DNA of 64,000 bases, from assembly GCA_014281115.1 (NCBI GenBank), contig JACONQ010000001.1, positions 1,302,001-1,366,000 on the forward strand. Reading direction: 5' to 3'. Origin of the DNA: Laburnicola sp. R22_1 (taxonomy: Eukaryota; Ascomycota; Dothideomycetes; Pleosporales; Didymosphaeriaceae). The notes below the pieces were generated by a model that saw nothing but the letters and a program-made list of their open reading frames with translations, ran no database searches and was not told where the DNA came from. Both the position numbers and the translations under genes were made by a program. Positions 34,665 to 51,400 of this stretch are shown piece by piece (position 1 is the stretch's first letter; each line of letters opens with the position of its first letter).

Positions 34665-37600
34665 TGGTTGCTGTCAATCGGCTCGTCTGGGAATCGACAT
34701 GTGAGAGGTGTTTAGCGGCATATAATTAGCTATCTTTAATCGTTAATCAACTGGGCCAGGATACAGGATGGCTATTGATCCTGCTGCGAACCCGACAAGA
34801 AGGCGGCATAGAGGCACCGTGCATGAAACCAAAATTGTGACTGATGGTAGACCTCCTAGTGGTGTGATATGGCGCAGCAAGATTTAAACATAAGGTTCGA
34901 TTTACCGAATAATCTTACGCACAACCCTCTGTTGATAGACATCCCCAAGCGTGCTCCAGATGAGTGGCCCTAAGATACCTAATGCATTCAACAAATAATC
35001 AACGTCCATTGATTCATAGGTCTAGCCCCAGGTCTGTGGTAGAAGAGTTGCTAGCAGTGCACAAATTCGAAGAAGAATTGTGAATTGCAACGTGCTCCAC
35101 ATGCGAGCGGCGAGACACTCGCCACGAATACTGAAGAGTTTAACCATGAGGCTATGACTAGGGCCGTTCGTATACTTTTACTAGTGACAGTTTTGACAAT
35201 GCCACCAACTGTGTCCCAGCAGCTAGATGTGAATTAGTTGGGGTGTGATTTGATCACGGTCTATGGCAAACTGTCCCATGAATGACGCACCCATTTCAAC
35301 CAAATAGGCCGTGTCTTGCGTGTGCTCCCTATGCGCATCACATGTCCTGTGTTGAATCGCTCCTTCGCGTACCGCGAGACCACATGAAAGGCAATTAGCC
35401 AGGCACTGTATTTCTTCAAAGTCTGTTTCCGAAGGCATCGATCAGCCACGCAAAGAATACACCTCCTCACCATTGGCGAAGGCCTAGGGTGTGTGATCCG
35501 GTTAGTATCTTCGCGTAGTCTTGTACGTTGCAAAAACAGGGTTGAAATAGTCTGTGGAGCCGAAACGGCGTACAACCATCTTCGGAGGCATGTGTCCACA
35601 TCATGACAAAGCCTCGTGCTGTCTTCCTGCGCTTGTGTATGTCACAACCTTCCAATTCTTCGCATATAGTCAACCGGGGTCTCGTGTCAGCGCCTTCTTG
35701 CCAGTGCTCCTGCCAGTGGGAGACGTGTACATTCAATGGGGTTTACGTCAATGGTGGTGCATGTTAATGGGGTGACGCGCGGCGATATCAGGCAGTGAGG
35801 CGGCTCGAGCAGACTGTATATTGAGCGTTCGTTTGTTTCCGACAGGCACTATACCCAGGTCTAATCTATTTCCGAATATCTTGCTGTTAGGTCCGAGGTC
35901 AATTGCATCGAGTGGTGATAGCTCCGGTCATATTTTCGACCGCGGCATTGCGATGCCAGTCCTACCTAGTATGTTGGCGTCGGCCACCACAGGATCCAGA
36001 GCACACGTGCCCAATCTTTCCGACGAGGGTGAAGATGCTCATCGTCGAACAGGCATATGCTTTCGAATTCATGCCGCCATGTTACTGTCTCTTCCTGGAC
36101 CACAGCTCCCGGGTGTCGCCAAGATTCCTTGATGCGTCTAACTTTGATGGTCGGCTAAGAAAGCCGGAGATGTTCTCATTGCGTCTCCGACTCTCCGTCT
36201 GCCCACTAGGCGACAAAGTTTCCTGTTCCTGCATATGTTCCTGGGCGAGTAGATGTTAGCGGAGGAACCCGGTTCTTCTACCATAGGGCCCGAGGGACCG
36301 GCTGTGCACGCGCAATCAGAAACTGCATCTGAATAAAGACCAAGACCGTGCTCGAAGATCGGTGCCAGTGCTTGGGCATCGAAAAGGGCCGATGTGGTCA
36401 CCAAGTTGGTCGCCTGATCTTGTACATAGCTATAGCCCATACCCAGCGCCTTCATGATGGTCGCAGGCCGCATATGTCTACATCTCATGACTTGCGCCTC
36501 GCCGCCTACAGTAGGACAGCCTTTTGGCATGTCGTCTGTGGCGTTCTGTAGTGACTTGGATCTGCGGCCTCTGTCCGCTCATCCGCGGACTTGTCCTCAA
36601 AGCGCCTCTGTTCCTTCGCTCATCTCTCATTTCGAGCGTGTATAAGATCAATTTTAATATAGTATCTCACGTGCACGACATTGCCAGAGCAACCGGACGC
36701 GACCTGGCTTGTGATGATCAATATTCAGGCGCTGAAACATGCCAGCGCCCGGTGTTGTGGGAGAAGGATGAGGACGGGGATGAGGCTGAAGCTGCACGAC
36801 ATCACCCGTTCCCCGGATTGTGGTCGGACTCGGATACGATATCGCAGACGTCGGACTCGATGTGGCAGTTTGCACGCTCACCGAGAGGTTGAGATGCAAA
36901 TCGTGGATTCTCCGAGCCCCCATGCTGCCCGCCGGGCTCTATGCGGTGCGCTGTGCCGGTGAGGGCGTCTCTCCCGGGTGGGACAGCAGGTGACAGGCAC
37001 AGAGTCCTTCACGTGCGGCCGGGGATTCCAAGGCTCCAGCTGCAAGGTTGAAGTTGGCTGCTAAAGGCTGGATCGAGTTTCAAGTGTTGTGGGGATGTAG
37101 GGAGGGCAGCGCCGGTGATACACGGAGCGATGAGAGGGAAGGCCCGTCCAGAGCGCTCCCGCAAGGCAAGCGCGACGGCGGGCGAGGGGGAAGCCGCGGT
37201 GGAAACACGGTTTGCAGGTGACTCGCAGGCGCGGTGGACTGGAGCAGCAGACCAGAGTAGGTAACGGCTGGCCAGCTATCGGACGGCGCCGTGCACAAGT
37301 CGCATCTCGTGATGATGGCGCCGCTGGAGCGTGATGGCAACAATGGCATTGCAGGACAGCCACGACCCCTCCGGGGGCCTCTGGAGCAGACGCTACGACG
37401 GCGCCAAAAGGTCCACCTGGCGGAGACGGACCAGCGCTGGCTGCTGCGAGCATGCGCCTATCGGCTGGAGGGAGCGGCGCGACGTGCACAATCGATAGAC
37501 GATAGACGATAGATGGCAGATGGGTGCGACACTGCGAGGCCATCATAATGCGGAGACGGATAGGCGTCTGCGTTCGGGCCGCTCCCGGCGACGACCCCTT

Positions 37601-38644
37601 TTGCGTAGTTGCATGAGCGGTGCGAAATTGCCTCATCAGACGGAGCGGTGGCTGGGGCGCAGGGCGAGAAAGGGGGGCCGGCAGTGGTGGAGGATGAAGA
37701 TGCCCCGGATGTAAACAAACAAACGCGCAGCAGCGAGACGAACGACTGCAGGCCGCTCGCACCCAAGAATGCAGCTGGGCCGTTTCCAATTGCGCCGGTG
37801 ACATGCGCCAGACTCGAAACACGGCTCGAGCAGAAAGCAGAGAGCCGTCCGGCAGCGATTCGACACGGCGGGTCCAGCAGGCAGGGCGCCTCTCAACGGC
37901 GGCTTCCTGCAGTGCGCCCGTGCGGCCCAAACAGCCCGAAAAGACTCCACGCCTACGCGCAGTCTGTCGCGTCCGTCCTTCTCCCTCCTCTTCTTCCCAC
38001 CCCCGCCCGCTCGCACCCGCGCAAACCGTCTTCGCGTTGGCAGCGTCCATCTCGTCCCGCCCGCTGCTGCATCGCCGCTGCACCGCTCCTGCCCTCTGCG
38101 GCCCCGGGCAGAAGGCGCCCCTGCGCTGTTGTTGTTTACTCCCACGCGCATTCCGTCACCACTCGGTCCACTCCGCACCACCCACGCCAGCACCACACTG
38201 CAGCGAATCGTCCACGGCCACGCCAGCGCCAACACCTCCTCCTTCCCGCCTTCCAGCTGCGCCCTTTGCCTCTGCCATTCGCGCGTCGTTGCATAGGCCT
38301 TGCATGGAGCGGGCGCAGTCGACCTTCGCTCGTTGAGGTGGAACTCTGGGTGAGACGTGAACTCGACAACGACGAGCGCGGCAGCGTGCATTTGCATCCC
38401 CATCAGCATTCCACGCATTCATAGCACGCCCCCACGAGCCCTGCAACCCTTTGCGCTATCGTTATCGATTAAAGATTGGACTCCCCTCCACAGCCGCCGT
38501 TGCCCAGCTGCCCCAGCCACCGCTCGTGCTAGCAGCATTTCCACACCACGTTGGAGCAGCGCGACAGACTTCCCCACGACCAGTCTTTCACCTCTCACCT
38601 CGAGTACCCCGCCACCCCACCCACCGTCACCTGTGACCTCCGTC
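34665..38644. other. 4-kb gene-poor interval, GC-rich towards Wee1
   Basis: 34.7-36.6 kb has normal composition without recognisable genes. 37.0-38.6 kb is GC-rich and C/T-skewed, open on several frames of both strands (up to 340 codons on the minus strand). None has protein-family character. This part is best read as the long 5' leader and promoter of Wee1. Near 36990-37065 a short frame ends in a Cys-rich stretch (see findings). Confidence 0.4.
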
Positions 38645-41600
38645 ATGGACTTCGCTTATTCGCCGCATCGCGAGCCGGGCGGTACTATGCACCTGCCCTC
38701 ACCCAACCACCACGCCTACCGCATCGAAGGCGCCCACTTCTCCTCGTCTCTCCAACAGCTTCGGCGCTCGCTCTCGCGCTCACCGTCCAAGCCCTCGCGC
38801 TTCCACCTGCGCACGGGCAAGACGGACTCGCCAGGCTCACCCATCTCGCCGCTAGCGCTGTCGCGCGCCTTCAGCCCAAAGGCACTCAACCCCGCCAGTC
38901 CCATCGTCCCCTACACCGAGTCGCCATTCGGATTGCAGGCTCCCCAGACGACGCAGAAGAAGAAATTTACTCTACGCCGGCCCGACCGCTTCCGATCCTC
39001 CCCGCGCAATCGTACCACTACCACGCCAAAGAGTCCGCGCCGCGCTCTGGTCGAATCCACCGATCGCGGAAACGCTTCCCCATTTGTCTCCCGACCTCTC
39101 TTTGGCGACGGCAATACGCCTGCACGTAAGAACAGCGCTGATTTCTGGGAGCAGGCAGACAGCATGCTTCCAGATATTGACGACAAACCCATCAAAATCG
39201 ACTGGTCGCAGCGCCCGGGTTCCAACGCACCGGGCGCAAATCGCTTCTGTCCCTCGCAACCGAGTCCGTTGAAGCGTCGTGACGGTACCTCGGGATTCGA
39301 GTCGACAAGCTGCGCGACTCCCAACCCCAAGCGGAGAAGCTTGCATGGCGCAGTCGGAGACTTCAGCGTGTTCGAACAAACTCCTGCGCCCCGTTCTGGC
39401 ACAGAGGATTTCCAGCGCATCCAGGACGGCGAATCTGGGAACGTGTTCTCTACACCCATGGCGAATATGCAGTCTCCCATCCGTAGGACAACATCGTTAA
39501 GACGGCCTGTGTCGCAACGTAATACTACGAACTCTCCACGACCAAAGCCTGTCATGGATGGAGACTTTCTGAAACCTGGACCAGCAGCATCCAAGACCAG
39601 GCCTCAGAGAGCTTCCATGGACGGTTTCGCTTTCTCGAGTCCCGCACCGACAGATTCGACCCTCGGACGTTCGACGACAAGCCAGCCTTCTATGCGCGGG
39701 GTAGTCGGGAATTCGCAGAGGCATCCTCTCGCAAACACCCTAACAGCGTCCTCTTCTTCGAGCGTCGTTGGTGATTCACCAGTTAATTCACCGGCCGCTC
39801 CGACACCTGGCCCGCGGAACATGTTTACCAAGTCTCTACCAATTGGAGCAATGCGTCCGCAGCGACAGCCTCCTCAACTTGGCGAAGCGTCTTACGGCAC
39901 ACCATTGCCAGTGCGGTTAGTTGAGCCCAATCATCTTGCTCGGTCGACAGGCGGCCTTCTCTCGAAGAAGAGTCGGGATGTCGAGTCGCCCAAGGCCGAC
40001 AAGTATCAGCTACCCGAAACACCCTCTAAGAGGCACTCTTTCCCTCCGAACCTAGGTGCAGAGTCACCATTGGACAGCAGCTTTCGAATGAGCTTCACCG
40101 ATAGAATCCAACAGCAACAGCAGCAACCCATATTTGGGACACCTAGTAGTCATGCTTCTAGGTTGTCTCTGAGCTCTATGTTTGGAAACTCTGATGACAG
40201 CTTTGACAAGCGTCGAGGAAGTGTTCTAAGCCTTGATGGTGGTGATGACGACGTCTCCGCCTCACCGTCCGCAAATCGCATGACTGACAGTCAGTCAAGT
40301 GCCGACGATGCGCCGCCCACGCCTACAAAGACTAACGATGGATCAGGACGACGTTCGGGTCGGTCTAGTCTACGACGGTCAACTTTTGCGCGACCACCAC
40401 GCCAAGCCATCGAAGCAGACACGTTCACCGCCCCAGGCGCGTCTGAGGCTCCTAGTGCCGACACAGCAGTTACATATCGACACAGCATCGCCGTAGCTGG
40501 TCCTCAGACTCCCAACGAGTCTACCTTCATGCCTCTGGATGCAAGCAAACTCACCATCTCTGGTCAGCGTCGTGGTTCCTTGCAATTCGATAGCAGCTTG
40601 GACAGTAACCGCAGCAACTCGTTTCCCCCCATGACTCCGACGACGCCGCGCGACCATTCGCATTCGTTTGCCCATGGGAAGTCTGCCATTCCGATCGGAC
40701 TACCGAAAAACGACGTGGACGAGTCATTGGCCCTTCGTTTTGGAGACGTTCAGAAGCTGGAAGGAGCCAAGGGCGAATTTTCGCAAATGTTCAAGGTCAG
40801 CCGACCGCATAACCAAGGCGTGGGACATTCTACCCCTCCCGGCAGTCTATATTCGGTCGTAAAGAAGTCTAAGAAGCCCATCATGGGACCATCCGATCGG
40901 AAGCGAAAACTTCAAGAAGTCCATGTTCTGATGGCGCTGCGAGGCAACGATCACATCGTTGCCTACAAGAACCACTGGGAACATTCCCATTTCCTGTATA
41001 TCGAGACGGAATACTGTGACAACGGCAACTTGAAAGACTTTCTGACCAAGGGGCGCCTTGACGACTTCAGGATCTGGAAGATACTTCTGGATCTGTCTCT
41101 CGTAAGTATTCTTCCTCATTTGAGCAGGAAATGAATTAACAGCATCCAGGGACTGAAGTTCATCCATGACAGCAACTTTATCCATCTCGATCTGAAGCCT
41201 GCCAACATACTCATCGACTTCGGTGGCTGGCTGAAAATTGCCGACTTTGGTCTGGCCAGCGTTTGGCCAGCTCCCAAGAACATCGATGGGGAAGGCGATC
41301 GATCTTACCTCGCGCCAGAAGCACTACAGGGGCGCTTCGACAAACCCGCTGATGTTTTCGCTCTCGGTATTATCCTCGCTGAAATTGCTGGCGACTGTCA
41401 AATACCCGAGTTCGGTGAGCCTTGGCAGAAGCTTCGGTCTGGCGAGTTCACTTCGGTGCTTCCAAGCTTGAGTTGGAGTACCCAGAGCACTCTAAGTCGC
41501 GATGATCATGGCGACCCGGTAGACTCGGCCGCTCAGAATGTCGTGGACACTACTGGATATCTCACCCAGGAGTTCCAGGAGGAGGTCTCCAAAGCCCCCA

Positions 41601-41845
41601 GCTTCATGACCGACGACCAGGATCCTTGGGCTATGGATCAGATGGTAAAGGCCATGTTAAATCCGGATCCGAATTCTCGTCCAACTGCCGAGGATGTCTG
41701 CCTGTCACATGGATGTCAGTGGGTGGCGCAAAAACGTTCGGCTGGTGCAACTGTCTACGAAGGCAATTTTGGACCTTCTGAGGAGCATTTGTACAGTGGC
41801 GAGCCCATGATCACCGATCACTCTGACGCCATGGACATGAGCTGA
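38645..41845 (+). CDS. wee1: Wee1-family mitotic inhibitor kinase
   Basis: Nuclear kinase; Wee1 phosphorylates the inhibitory tyrosine of Cdk1 and delays mitosis (Aspergillus AnkA, yeast Swe1). Exons are 38645..41101 and 41150..41845, giving 1,050 residues. About 700 disordered N-terminal residues rich in Ser/Pro/Thr with many SP/TP sites precede the kinase domain. Visible are the VAIK-equivalent YSVVKKSKKP, the hinge YIETEYCDNGNL, the catalytic loop IHLDLKPANIL (HLD instead of HRD, Asp about 833, as in Wee1), ADFGLAS and the Wee1-type DVFALGIILAEIAG. The intron (GTAAGT donor, 48 nt) splits subdomain VI. I chose the ATG at 38645 (MDFAYSPHREP) because no earlier in-frame ATG exists although the frame is open upstream. 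The long leader may carry regulation. Confidence 0.92.
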
Positions 41846-43251
41846 TTCCGCGTCCCCACCAGCTTGCTTCGTCGTCTTTCATAGACAGCGCCTGGTTCCT
41901 CGCGAAACGATGATTCCATTGGCGCCAACTGTTGCCACGATCAAGTGCTGAACTTGGCAATAATTGACGGAGTTTTCCAAATTGTACGGAGCTTTGTATG
42001 ACGTTTTGCGGCCGAGCGCCGGTTACAGTATTCGACTAAGAAACACATCAACATCCCCACTCGATATCAACAATTAGAAATACCAAATTCGGTGGTATAG
42101 CTGCATCGTCCAGGCAATTACGATTGAACTTGTTACGAAAAAGCAGTTTGGTGTTTCTGTATTAGTCCATCTCTTCCCCCTGGAGTTTCGATACGGACTG
42201 CATCTGCATTCACCCCACTGTTACCCTCGCTGCTAGAGGATGCGGCGAGCTGGGGATTGGCGTTTGACTTTTTTTGCCTTACTTTCGGGCGGTGGGTCGT
42301 GATATGATCTGTTACGACGTGCACGATTTCTTGATTCGGTATGAGTGCGCTGTTTTAGTGGACGGAAGTGTGGTTTGGATGTTTTGAACATGGCAGAAGA
42401 AAGGATATTGGGATACTGGAGGTGTTTGTAGATGTTCGGGCATTATGACGATATGATGATCATGTGCAGATTTGCTTGTTTGGCCTCTTGTATGTTTGCT
42501 ATAAATTACTGTAACTGTGAGTTTACTTCATTGTGAAACATATAAGAAGTGCCCTTTATTACTTAGCTGGGTAAACTATAAGGGTCTACACTGTAAGTCA
42601 TTGTAAACCACTATAAATTGAAACACTATAAAAACTATAGATGCAATTGTTGCGGCGGCGGCGATACATTTGGCCGAAGGAAGGAACCCGACAGGGCACC
42701 TGCACGTGTAGCCGAGCTCGTGATGCGCGTCATAGCTACCCTGGTGTCGACTGGCTTTTTCAGCTGCCCCTCGTTCGGCCATGGTTCCAATGCGTGGGAT
42801 GCGCCCGCTCCCAACAGCCCGGGAGACGGAATCCGATCTCGAGCGTCCTCACTCGCCTTCAATCCTTCGCTGTACTCTCCTCTCAAGTCCGTCGTGATCT
42901 TAGTTCGTAATTCGTAACCACCCACGATAGCGCGCCAATTGCTTCGACGGCGGGGTAGCTCTTAGCACTATCCACAACATCTTCGTAAGCCTTTGTCACC
43001 AAAAGCAATTGCACTCCTCCGGAGAAAGGCGGCTTGGTTGACCTAGTTCTTCACTTGCGCGTGACCTCGATTAAGCTTTCCAACCTGACAGTCTCGGTGT
43101 CCTGTCTGCACTGTGTCTTCCACTGTCGCAATCACTAACCGTACTGTCAATAGACTGGCCAAGCTCGAGCCGTGTCTTCTTCGCCTTCGAAACATCTGCA
43201 ACTTCGTCTCCTCGAGTTTGGATCACCGTTGAACAAGTCTAGACATCCGAG
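41846..43251. other. intergenic between Wee1 and glucokinase
   Basis: The first few hundred bases are the Wee1 3' region. 42480-42640 is AT-rich with several TATAA-type motifs. 42650-43250 is probably the glucokinase promoter and leader, with C/T-rich tracts near the ATG at 43252. No gene was recognised. Confidence 0.4.
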
Positions 43252-44783
43252 ATGGTGACAGGCGCGACGGAATCCCCCCCGGACCTGCAGGACCAGATCC
43301 GCAGGCTAGAAGAGCTCTTCGTCGTCAGCGGCAATCAGCTCAAGGAAATAACGCAGCAATTCATCTCGGAGCTTGAGCGGGGTCTCTCAGAGGAGAATGC
43401 CACTATCGTATGTCTCAAACCACACCATCCCGAATGGCACGGTACTGACGCAAGCAGCCCATGAACCCGACATGGTGCATGGCCTTCCCCGACGGTTACG
43501 AGACCGGCACCTTCCTCGCGCTCGACATGGGCGGCACCAACCTCCGAGTCTGCGAAGTCGTCCTCACCGAAGTCAAGGGCGAATTCGAAATCATACAATC
43601 CAAGTACCGCATGCCGGAGGACTTGAAGGCCGGCACCGCAGATGAGCTATGGTCTTATGTCGCGGATTGCCTACAGCAATTCATTGAGCAACACCACGGC
43701 ACCAAAGATATTGCGCAGTTGCCTTTAGGGTTCACATTCTCATATCCTGCGACGCAACACTACATCGACCATGGCATCCTGCAACGCTGGACAAAGGGTT
43801 TTGATATTGATGGCGTGGAGGGCAAAGATGTTGTTCCGCCCTTCGAAGCTGCTCTCGCAGAGCGCGGGTTGCCTATCAAACTCACTGCCTTAGTCAACGA
43901 CACCACTGGCACCATGATTGCCTCCGCCTATACAGACCCGCTCATGAAAATCGGATGTATCTTCGGTACGGGCTGCAACGCTGCATACATGGAAAACTGC
44001 GGCTCGATCCCCAAACTCGCCGCCATGAACCTCGACCCGGAACTTCCTATAGCGATTAATTGCGAGTACGGTGCCTTTGACAACGAGCATAAAGTGCTCC
44101 CACGCACGCCTTACGACATCACAATCGACGAGGAGTCGCCGCGTCCAGGCCAACAGGCCTTCGAGAAGATGATTGCAGGTCTCTACCTCGGCGAGATCTT
44201 CCGCCTTGTGCTTCTCGATCTGCACCAGTCGCAAAATTGCCAGGTCTTCGAGGGCCAGGACATCAGCAAGCTGAAGAAAGCGTACTCACTGGATGCAGGC
44301 TTCCTGGCCGCCATCGAAGAAGATGCTTCCGAAAACCTGCGCGAGACGCAAGACCTGATGCAGAAAAACCTCGACATCAACTGCACAAAGCCCGAACTCA
44401 AGCTCATCCGTCGCCTGTCCGAGCTCATTGGGACCCGTGCCGCGCGCCTCTCCGCCTGTGGAGTTGCTGCCATCTGCAAGCACAAGAGCTGGGAGACATG
44501 CCATGTTGGCGCTGACGGCTCTGTGTTCAACAGGTATCCACACTTCAAAGTGCGCGGTGCACAGGCTTTGAAGGAGATTTTGGACTGGCCAGGGCACTTG
44601 GGGAACGGTAAGGGCGACCCTGTAGAGATTTTGCCTGCCGAGGATGGAAGTGGTGTGGGTGCAGCGCTTATTGCTGCTCTGACGCTGAAGAGGGTAGAGC
44701 AGGGGCAGAATGCGGGGATCAAAGACCCCGAGGCGATGAAGAAAGCGGCGGAGCTAGCGAAGAAGGCAAAGCCGTTCAAGTGA
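43252..44783 (+). CDS. glkA: glucokinase (hexokinase family)
   Basis: Cytosolic ATP:glucose phosphotransferase, the first step of glycolysis. Exons are 43252..43407 and 43458..44783, giving 493 residues, the normal hexokinase-family length. Motifs are PMNPTWCMAFPDG, the phosphate-1 loop FLALDMGGTNLRV, the sugar-binding TFSYPATQ and VNDTTGTMIASAY, IGCIFGTGCNAAYMEN, and the adenosine region near EDGSGVGAALIAAL. The sequence PMN…ETGTFLALDMGG is closer to fungal glucokinase than to hexokinase. The intron is 50 nt with a GTATGT donor. It converges with the lysyl-tRNA synthetase gene, the stop codons being about 410 bp apart. Confidence 0.93.
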
Positions 44784-45191
44784 GGGATGGAAAGAGCGAG
44801 CAGTCGAAGTGGCGCAATGTGTTAAGTGGGGGCTGACGAGACACTGCACGGGCACGGAAATTTGTTCTGGGCAGGCAGGGCGCCGTGAACGACAGCCTTG
44901 TTCAAGTTATGTATCCTGTTATGTACGGTCATGTCGAATTGAAATCTTCAAAAAAAAACCGCAGCATATTCAAGTCTCGTGGCGCTGGTCACGATACTTA
45001 ATTGAGTACATATGTACCTATTTTACGAAGTATAACGTGGTACTACCCAGAGATCGAGACTTTATTTCATACCAAAAGGCACATGCAACCCGCAGCATTG
45101 CTATCTGAATTCCCTCACACCATCTATGTCATGATTTCATGCATCGTGTCTCGTACCTCCCGTCTGCTGCTTCGACCGCTCACTTGCAGAT

Positions 45192-47668
<2,477 letters not shown>

Positions 47669-48424
47669 GGTTGCAATTGATGTTTGGTGTCGTGTCGGGC
47701 CGCGGGGCACTCGACACTTTTTGGCAATGGGTGACTCAACCCCGCACCGTGGGTTGTTCCGCTCCGTACACTCACCCCGGACGGAACGACTTCTTTGTCT
47801 CATACTCATGCTCTCCCTCTCTTTCACCCTCGTCACTACTGCCTTCCTCGCTCACACAGCTCACACAACGATGCGATCTCCTCACCCGCATGTTTGATGC
47901 TCCAAAACACGGGTGCGAAGCCCCGTTCAACTTCGACCAGGTCATAGGTTGTTGCCGGCATTCCTGGCTCGAAAGTTTCCATAGCCGACTGCGTCTGACT
48001 TGTCACTTGGGCCGTTGGCAGCTGAGGAAACTACTGATTGCTCGCGCACACGCGTCGCAGCACTCAGAAGCCGCCATTGTCTGGCCCACGTAGTCACGAT
48101 CGTCAGTCATGTATCACGTTGGGACAATCACACGAAGTGTGACAAGGCTGCACACTGAAAGTAACACCGGGGTACTGAAGTACCAAATGGTAATCTCATT
48201 GCATGCTTATGGGGTATAGTGCAACATTGCTGACAAGGATGGACTGTCTCGCCCGAGTAGACAACACTTCTCGACTGGTATCCAACACCAACAGCCAGAT
48301 ACTGGCTCTTCTATGCAAAATAGGTCAAGCTTTTTCTCGTTACTCCAAATCTAAAATCCCACGTGTGCGCATAACACGTCGTCTGTGAAACGTGTCGGTG
48401 AATAGAGGCCGAGGCCGTGTGGCG
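47669..48424. other. intergenic between lysyl-tRNA synthetase and the DNMT5-type gene
   Basis: Holds the synthetase promoter and the 3' region of the methyltransferase-helicase gene. The reverse strand just upstream of 47668 is A/G-rich. No gene was recognised. Confidence 0.4.
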
Positions 48425-51400
48425 CTACTGCTCATCAGCTTCGAATGTCTTGGAGAAGTTGATGAGCGATGTGAAACTTTCCGGATCTTTTCCTTGTGTT
48501 TCTACCAACTTGCGGAATTTCGCGTCGCTTAGCCATGACCGTGGAACTAAAGCTAGGGTGTTGTTAGTGTCGCGAACCATACGCGTCTTCTCTTTTCGCC
48601 TGGAGTCTCTAGACCTGGGTGGTTCCCGCATATGATGGAATCCAGGACTTTTGAGCGCATCAAAGCGTTTGTGACGGTGCTCCAGGATATCAATATCAAT
48701 GGTCCGCAACGCGGCGAAATGGTAAATGTGGACCTTCTTCTGCTGTTTATAGCGACGGCACCGAGCAATGGCCTGAGCCATGGCGGAGTCGTACTGATAC
48801 TGACTCTTTGAAAGTAGCGGGGATACAAAGATGACGTGATTCGCGTTGATGAGATTGCTAGAAATAATCAGCATCTGGCTAAATGGGGTTTGAATGTTCA
48901 GTGAATACGCACGCGCCGGCAGCTGATTCACTACCCAGGTTCAAAATAAGGACCTTTTTCATCTTTTTCGGATCTCTGTTCGACTTGAAATCCTCCAGAA
49001 TTTTGGCCGCCTGGGTCTTGAGAGCTCTCAAAGAATGGTACGAGATGTTATTGCCCTCTAGGATCATTTCCATCATACCTATCACTTCCTCGCTTGGCAT
49101 GAACACGACGGCTTGGTCGTCTTCAGGAATTGCCTCGAGAAGTGCGCAAATTGAATCGATCTTGTTGCCGAATCCTTTGGTGGAGTTATCATCGTCTGGC
49201 CCGCTGTACGATCCGATCTCGCTCACTTTGATCCGATCCTGAGCTTGAACAGGAACTCCGCAGCCCTCGTATACACAAGCTTCGCTATTTGTTCTCGCTT
49301 GTTCGCATGTTCGACAGGCCTTGTGACCGCAATGCGAGACGAGGTACATCTGCGAGAGATCATTCGTCCCTTGACAAGCTGGTGAGTCGCATACGTAAGG
49401 AGGAGCTGTATTCGAACACAGCTTCATGCTGGCGTCGATGAATCGTTCGGATCGGATGCACAAAGCTAAATCATGTGCCTTAGATCGTAGTTCAGAGGCA
49501 AGCAATTTCATGGCTTTTTTCGTCGCATCTGTCGTTTCCGCCGTGGTTCTTTTTGTCCGATCCGCGCTTGGTTCTATCTGATCAAGAATGTTGCACACAG
49601 TTTGGCAAGCCTCCTCGTCTCCTAACAGGTTCCCATCGACATTGCGCATATCGCGTCTGAAAGCAAGATATTGATCTTCGGCTTGATCCTTGAACTTCCC
49701 AAGACATTCTTTCCTCAGCTTCGTGGCGAGCTTGAAGACGTCCGCTTCAGCTTGTAAGCGTTGGTCGTGCCGTAAAGCGATCAAGTCGTCCAGGCCCGAC
49801 ACTCCCTTGTCTTGGTATAAAGCACATTTTAGCAGAGCTTCTTCCGCGGTAGCAGCGCCCAGCAGACTATCATTGAGTCTATCTTGTCGATCGGCTCCAG
49901 ACTTATTCCTTCTCTTGACCTGCATGCCTTGAGATATGAAATGCTTGGACAATTCGAGATATATGAGTTGATGCACAATGCCAAGTTCAACCGGTTGGAG
50001 AATCTCCTCGCATGCGATATCTCGCAACTCAGGTTCGTTCTGGCGAACGAATTGGTATAGGAAGTTCTGTGCTGCTTGGTGGCGGGCTTGGTGCCAGTGG
50101 TAAGACATAGATTCCGTGTAAGACAGAAACTCCTCCACTTTAGTTTGCTCTAGTGTGAGCTTTTTCTCAAGTTCCGTCGTGGTAGTTCCATCGCCACATA
50201 CATCCCGGCCTAGCTTGACTCCGAGGAGCGCCGATATTTGGTTTACATCGGAAAAGTTCGACAAAGCTGGTGTGCCGGACAAAACCCATCGTTTGAGTGC
50301 TGATATCCGTCTAATCGCTGAACGTGCCGAAACGTTTGCGTTGACCTTGCTGTCGTACAGATAGTGATACTCGTCGACAACGATGCGGTTGAAGTTGAAA
50401 AGCTGGAGTAAGGGAACGGTGCAAGATGCAGACTCTGACCCGGATGATGGAATTCTTTTCTTGGGTTTAGATTGTTTTTCCTGTTCGGCCCGTCGAATGG
50501 AATCGAATGATTCGTAATTGCTGCCACTGGAAACTTTGAGTGGTACTGTTGCTCTGAATTCTGACGTTGCCAAGCGTTCCTCGAGAAGTTCCGCCGTGTT
50601 CTGGTCGAAGTCGGCTGCGTCCAGAGTCTGAAATTCGTGGACCCGATTAGGCATATCGTCTGATACGTAGTCTAACCAAGCGTCGAAAGCTCTACCTTTT
50701 GTTGCAGCTGGCGGCGGCATAGCAGAGAAGCATGCGAGTTGTTGTACATACGTTTCGTCTGCCAACACGGCCCAAGATACTATCACGACTCGTGCTCTCT
50801 GAAAATCCTTGATCGTGTAGGCACGAAGATCAGAGTAGTTCTTCACCAGTATGATATCGTATTGATCGCTCAAGCTTTTTCCTAAGCACGATTCAAACTC
50901 GGACATCCACTGCTTGGTGAGGTGTGGAGGGCAGATAATGAGGGTGGCGAAGATGTCGATGAGCGAAGACGTTCTGTTGTTTAAGTTGCGATACTCCAAC
51001 TTGCCGGTTCCGGACTTGCTCGATTCAAATTCGTCAAATTCGCTGTCAATTAGAGCGATCGTAGTAACTGTCTTTCCAAATGAAGGTAAATCAGCTAGAA
51101 CGCCTCCGCGGATAATACGTGTGGTTTCTGCTTTAGCCTCGACCCTCCATCCTAGGTCGGGGTTTACGGCTTCCTCAATCTCGGTAATTGTGAGCTTCTG
51201 CCCCTTCTCCTGCAACTTCATCCACGCGAGGGACCTCCTCTGTGCCTCATAGAGGTTATATGTCAAACGAAGTCGCCCGTCGTAAGGACTATCGAGCATA
51301 TTACTCCTGAGTAGGAATTTCGGAAATCGCTCGATAGATGGTTCCGAGTGATCTACTAACAGCCTCCACGAGCATTTATCGACGGTGCCACCGAGTCTTC

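Noticed and set aside
37061..38083. A 340-codon open frame on the minus strand upstream of Wee1
   Set aside because: The region is GC-rich with few stops in any frame. The translation is low-complexity Arg/Ala/Pro without family motifs, and competing frames are equally open on the other strand.
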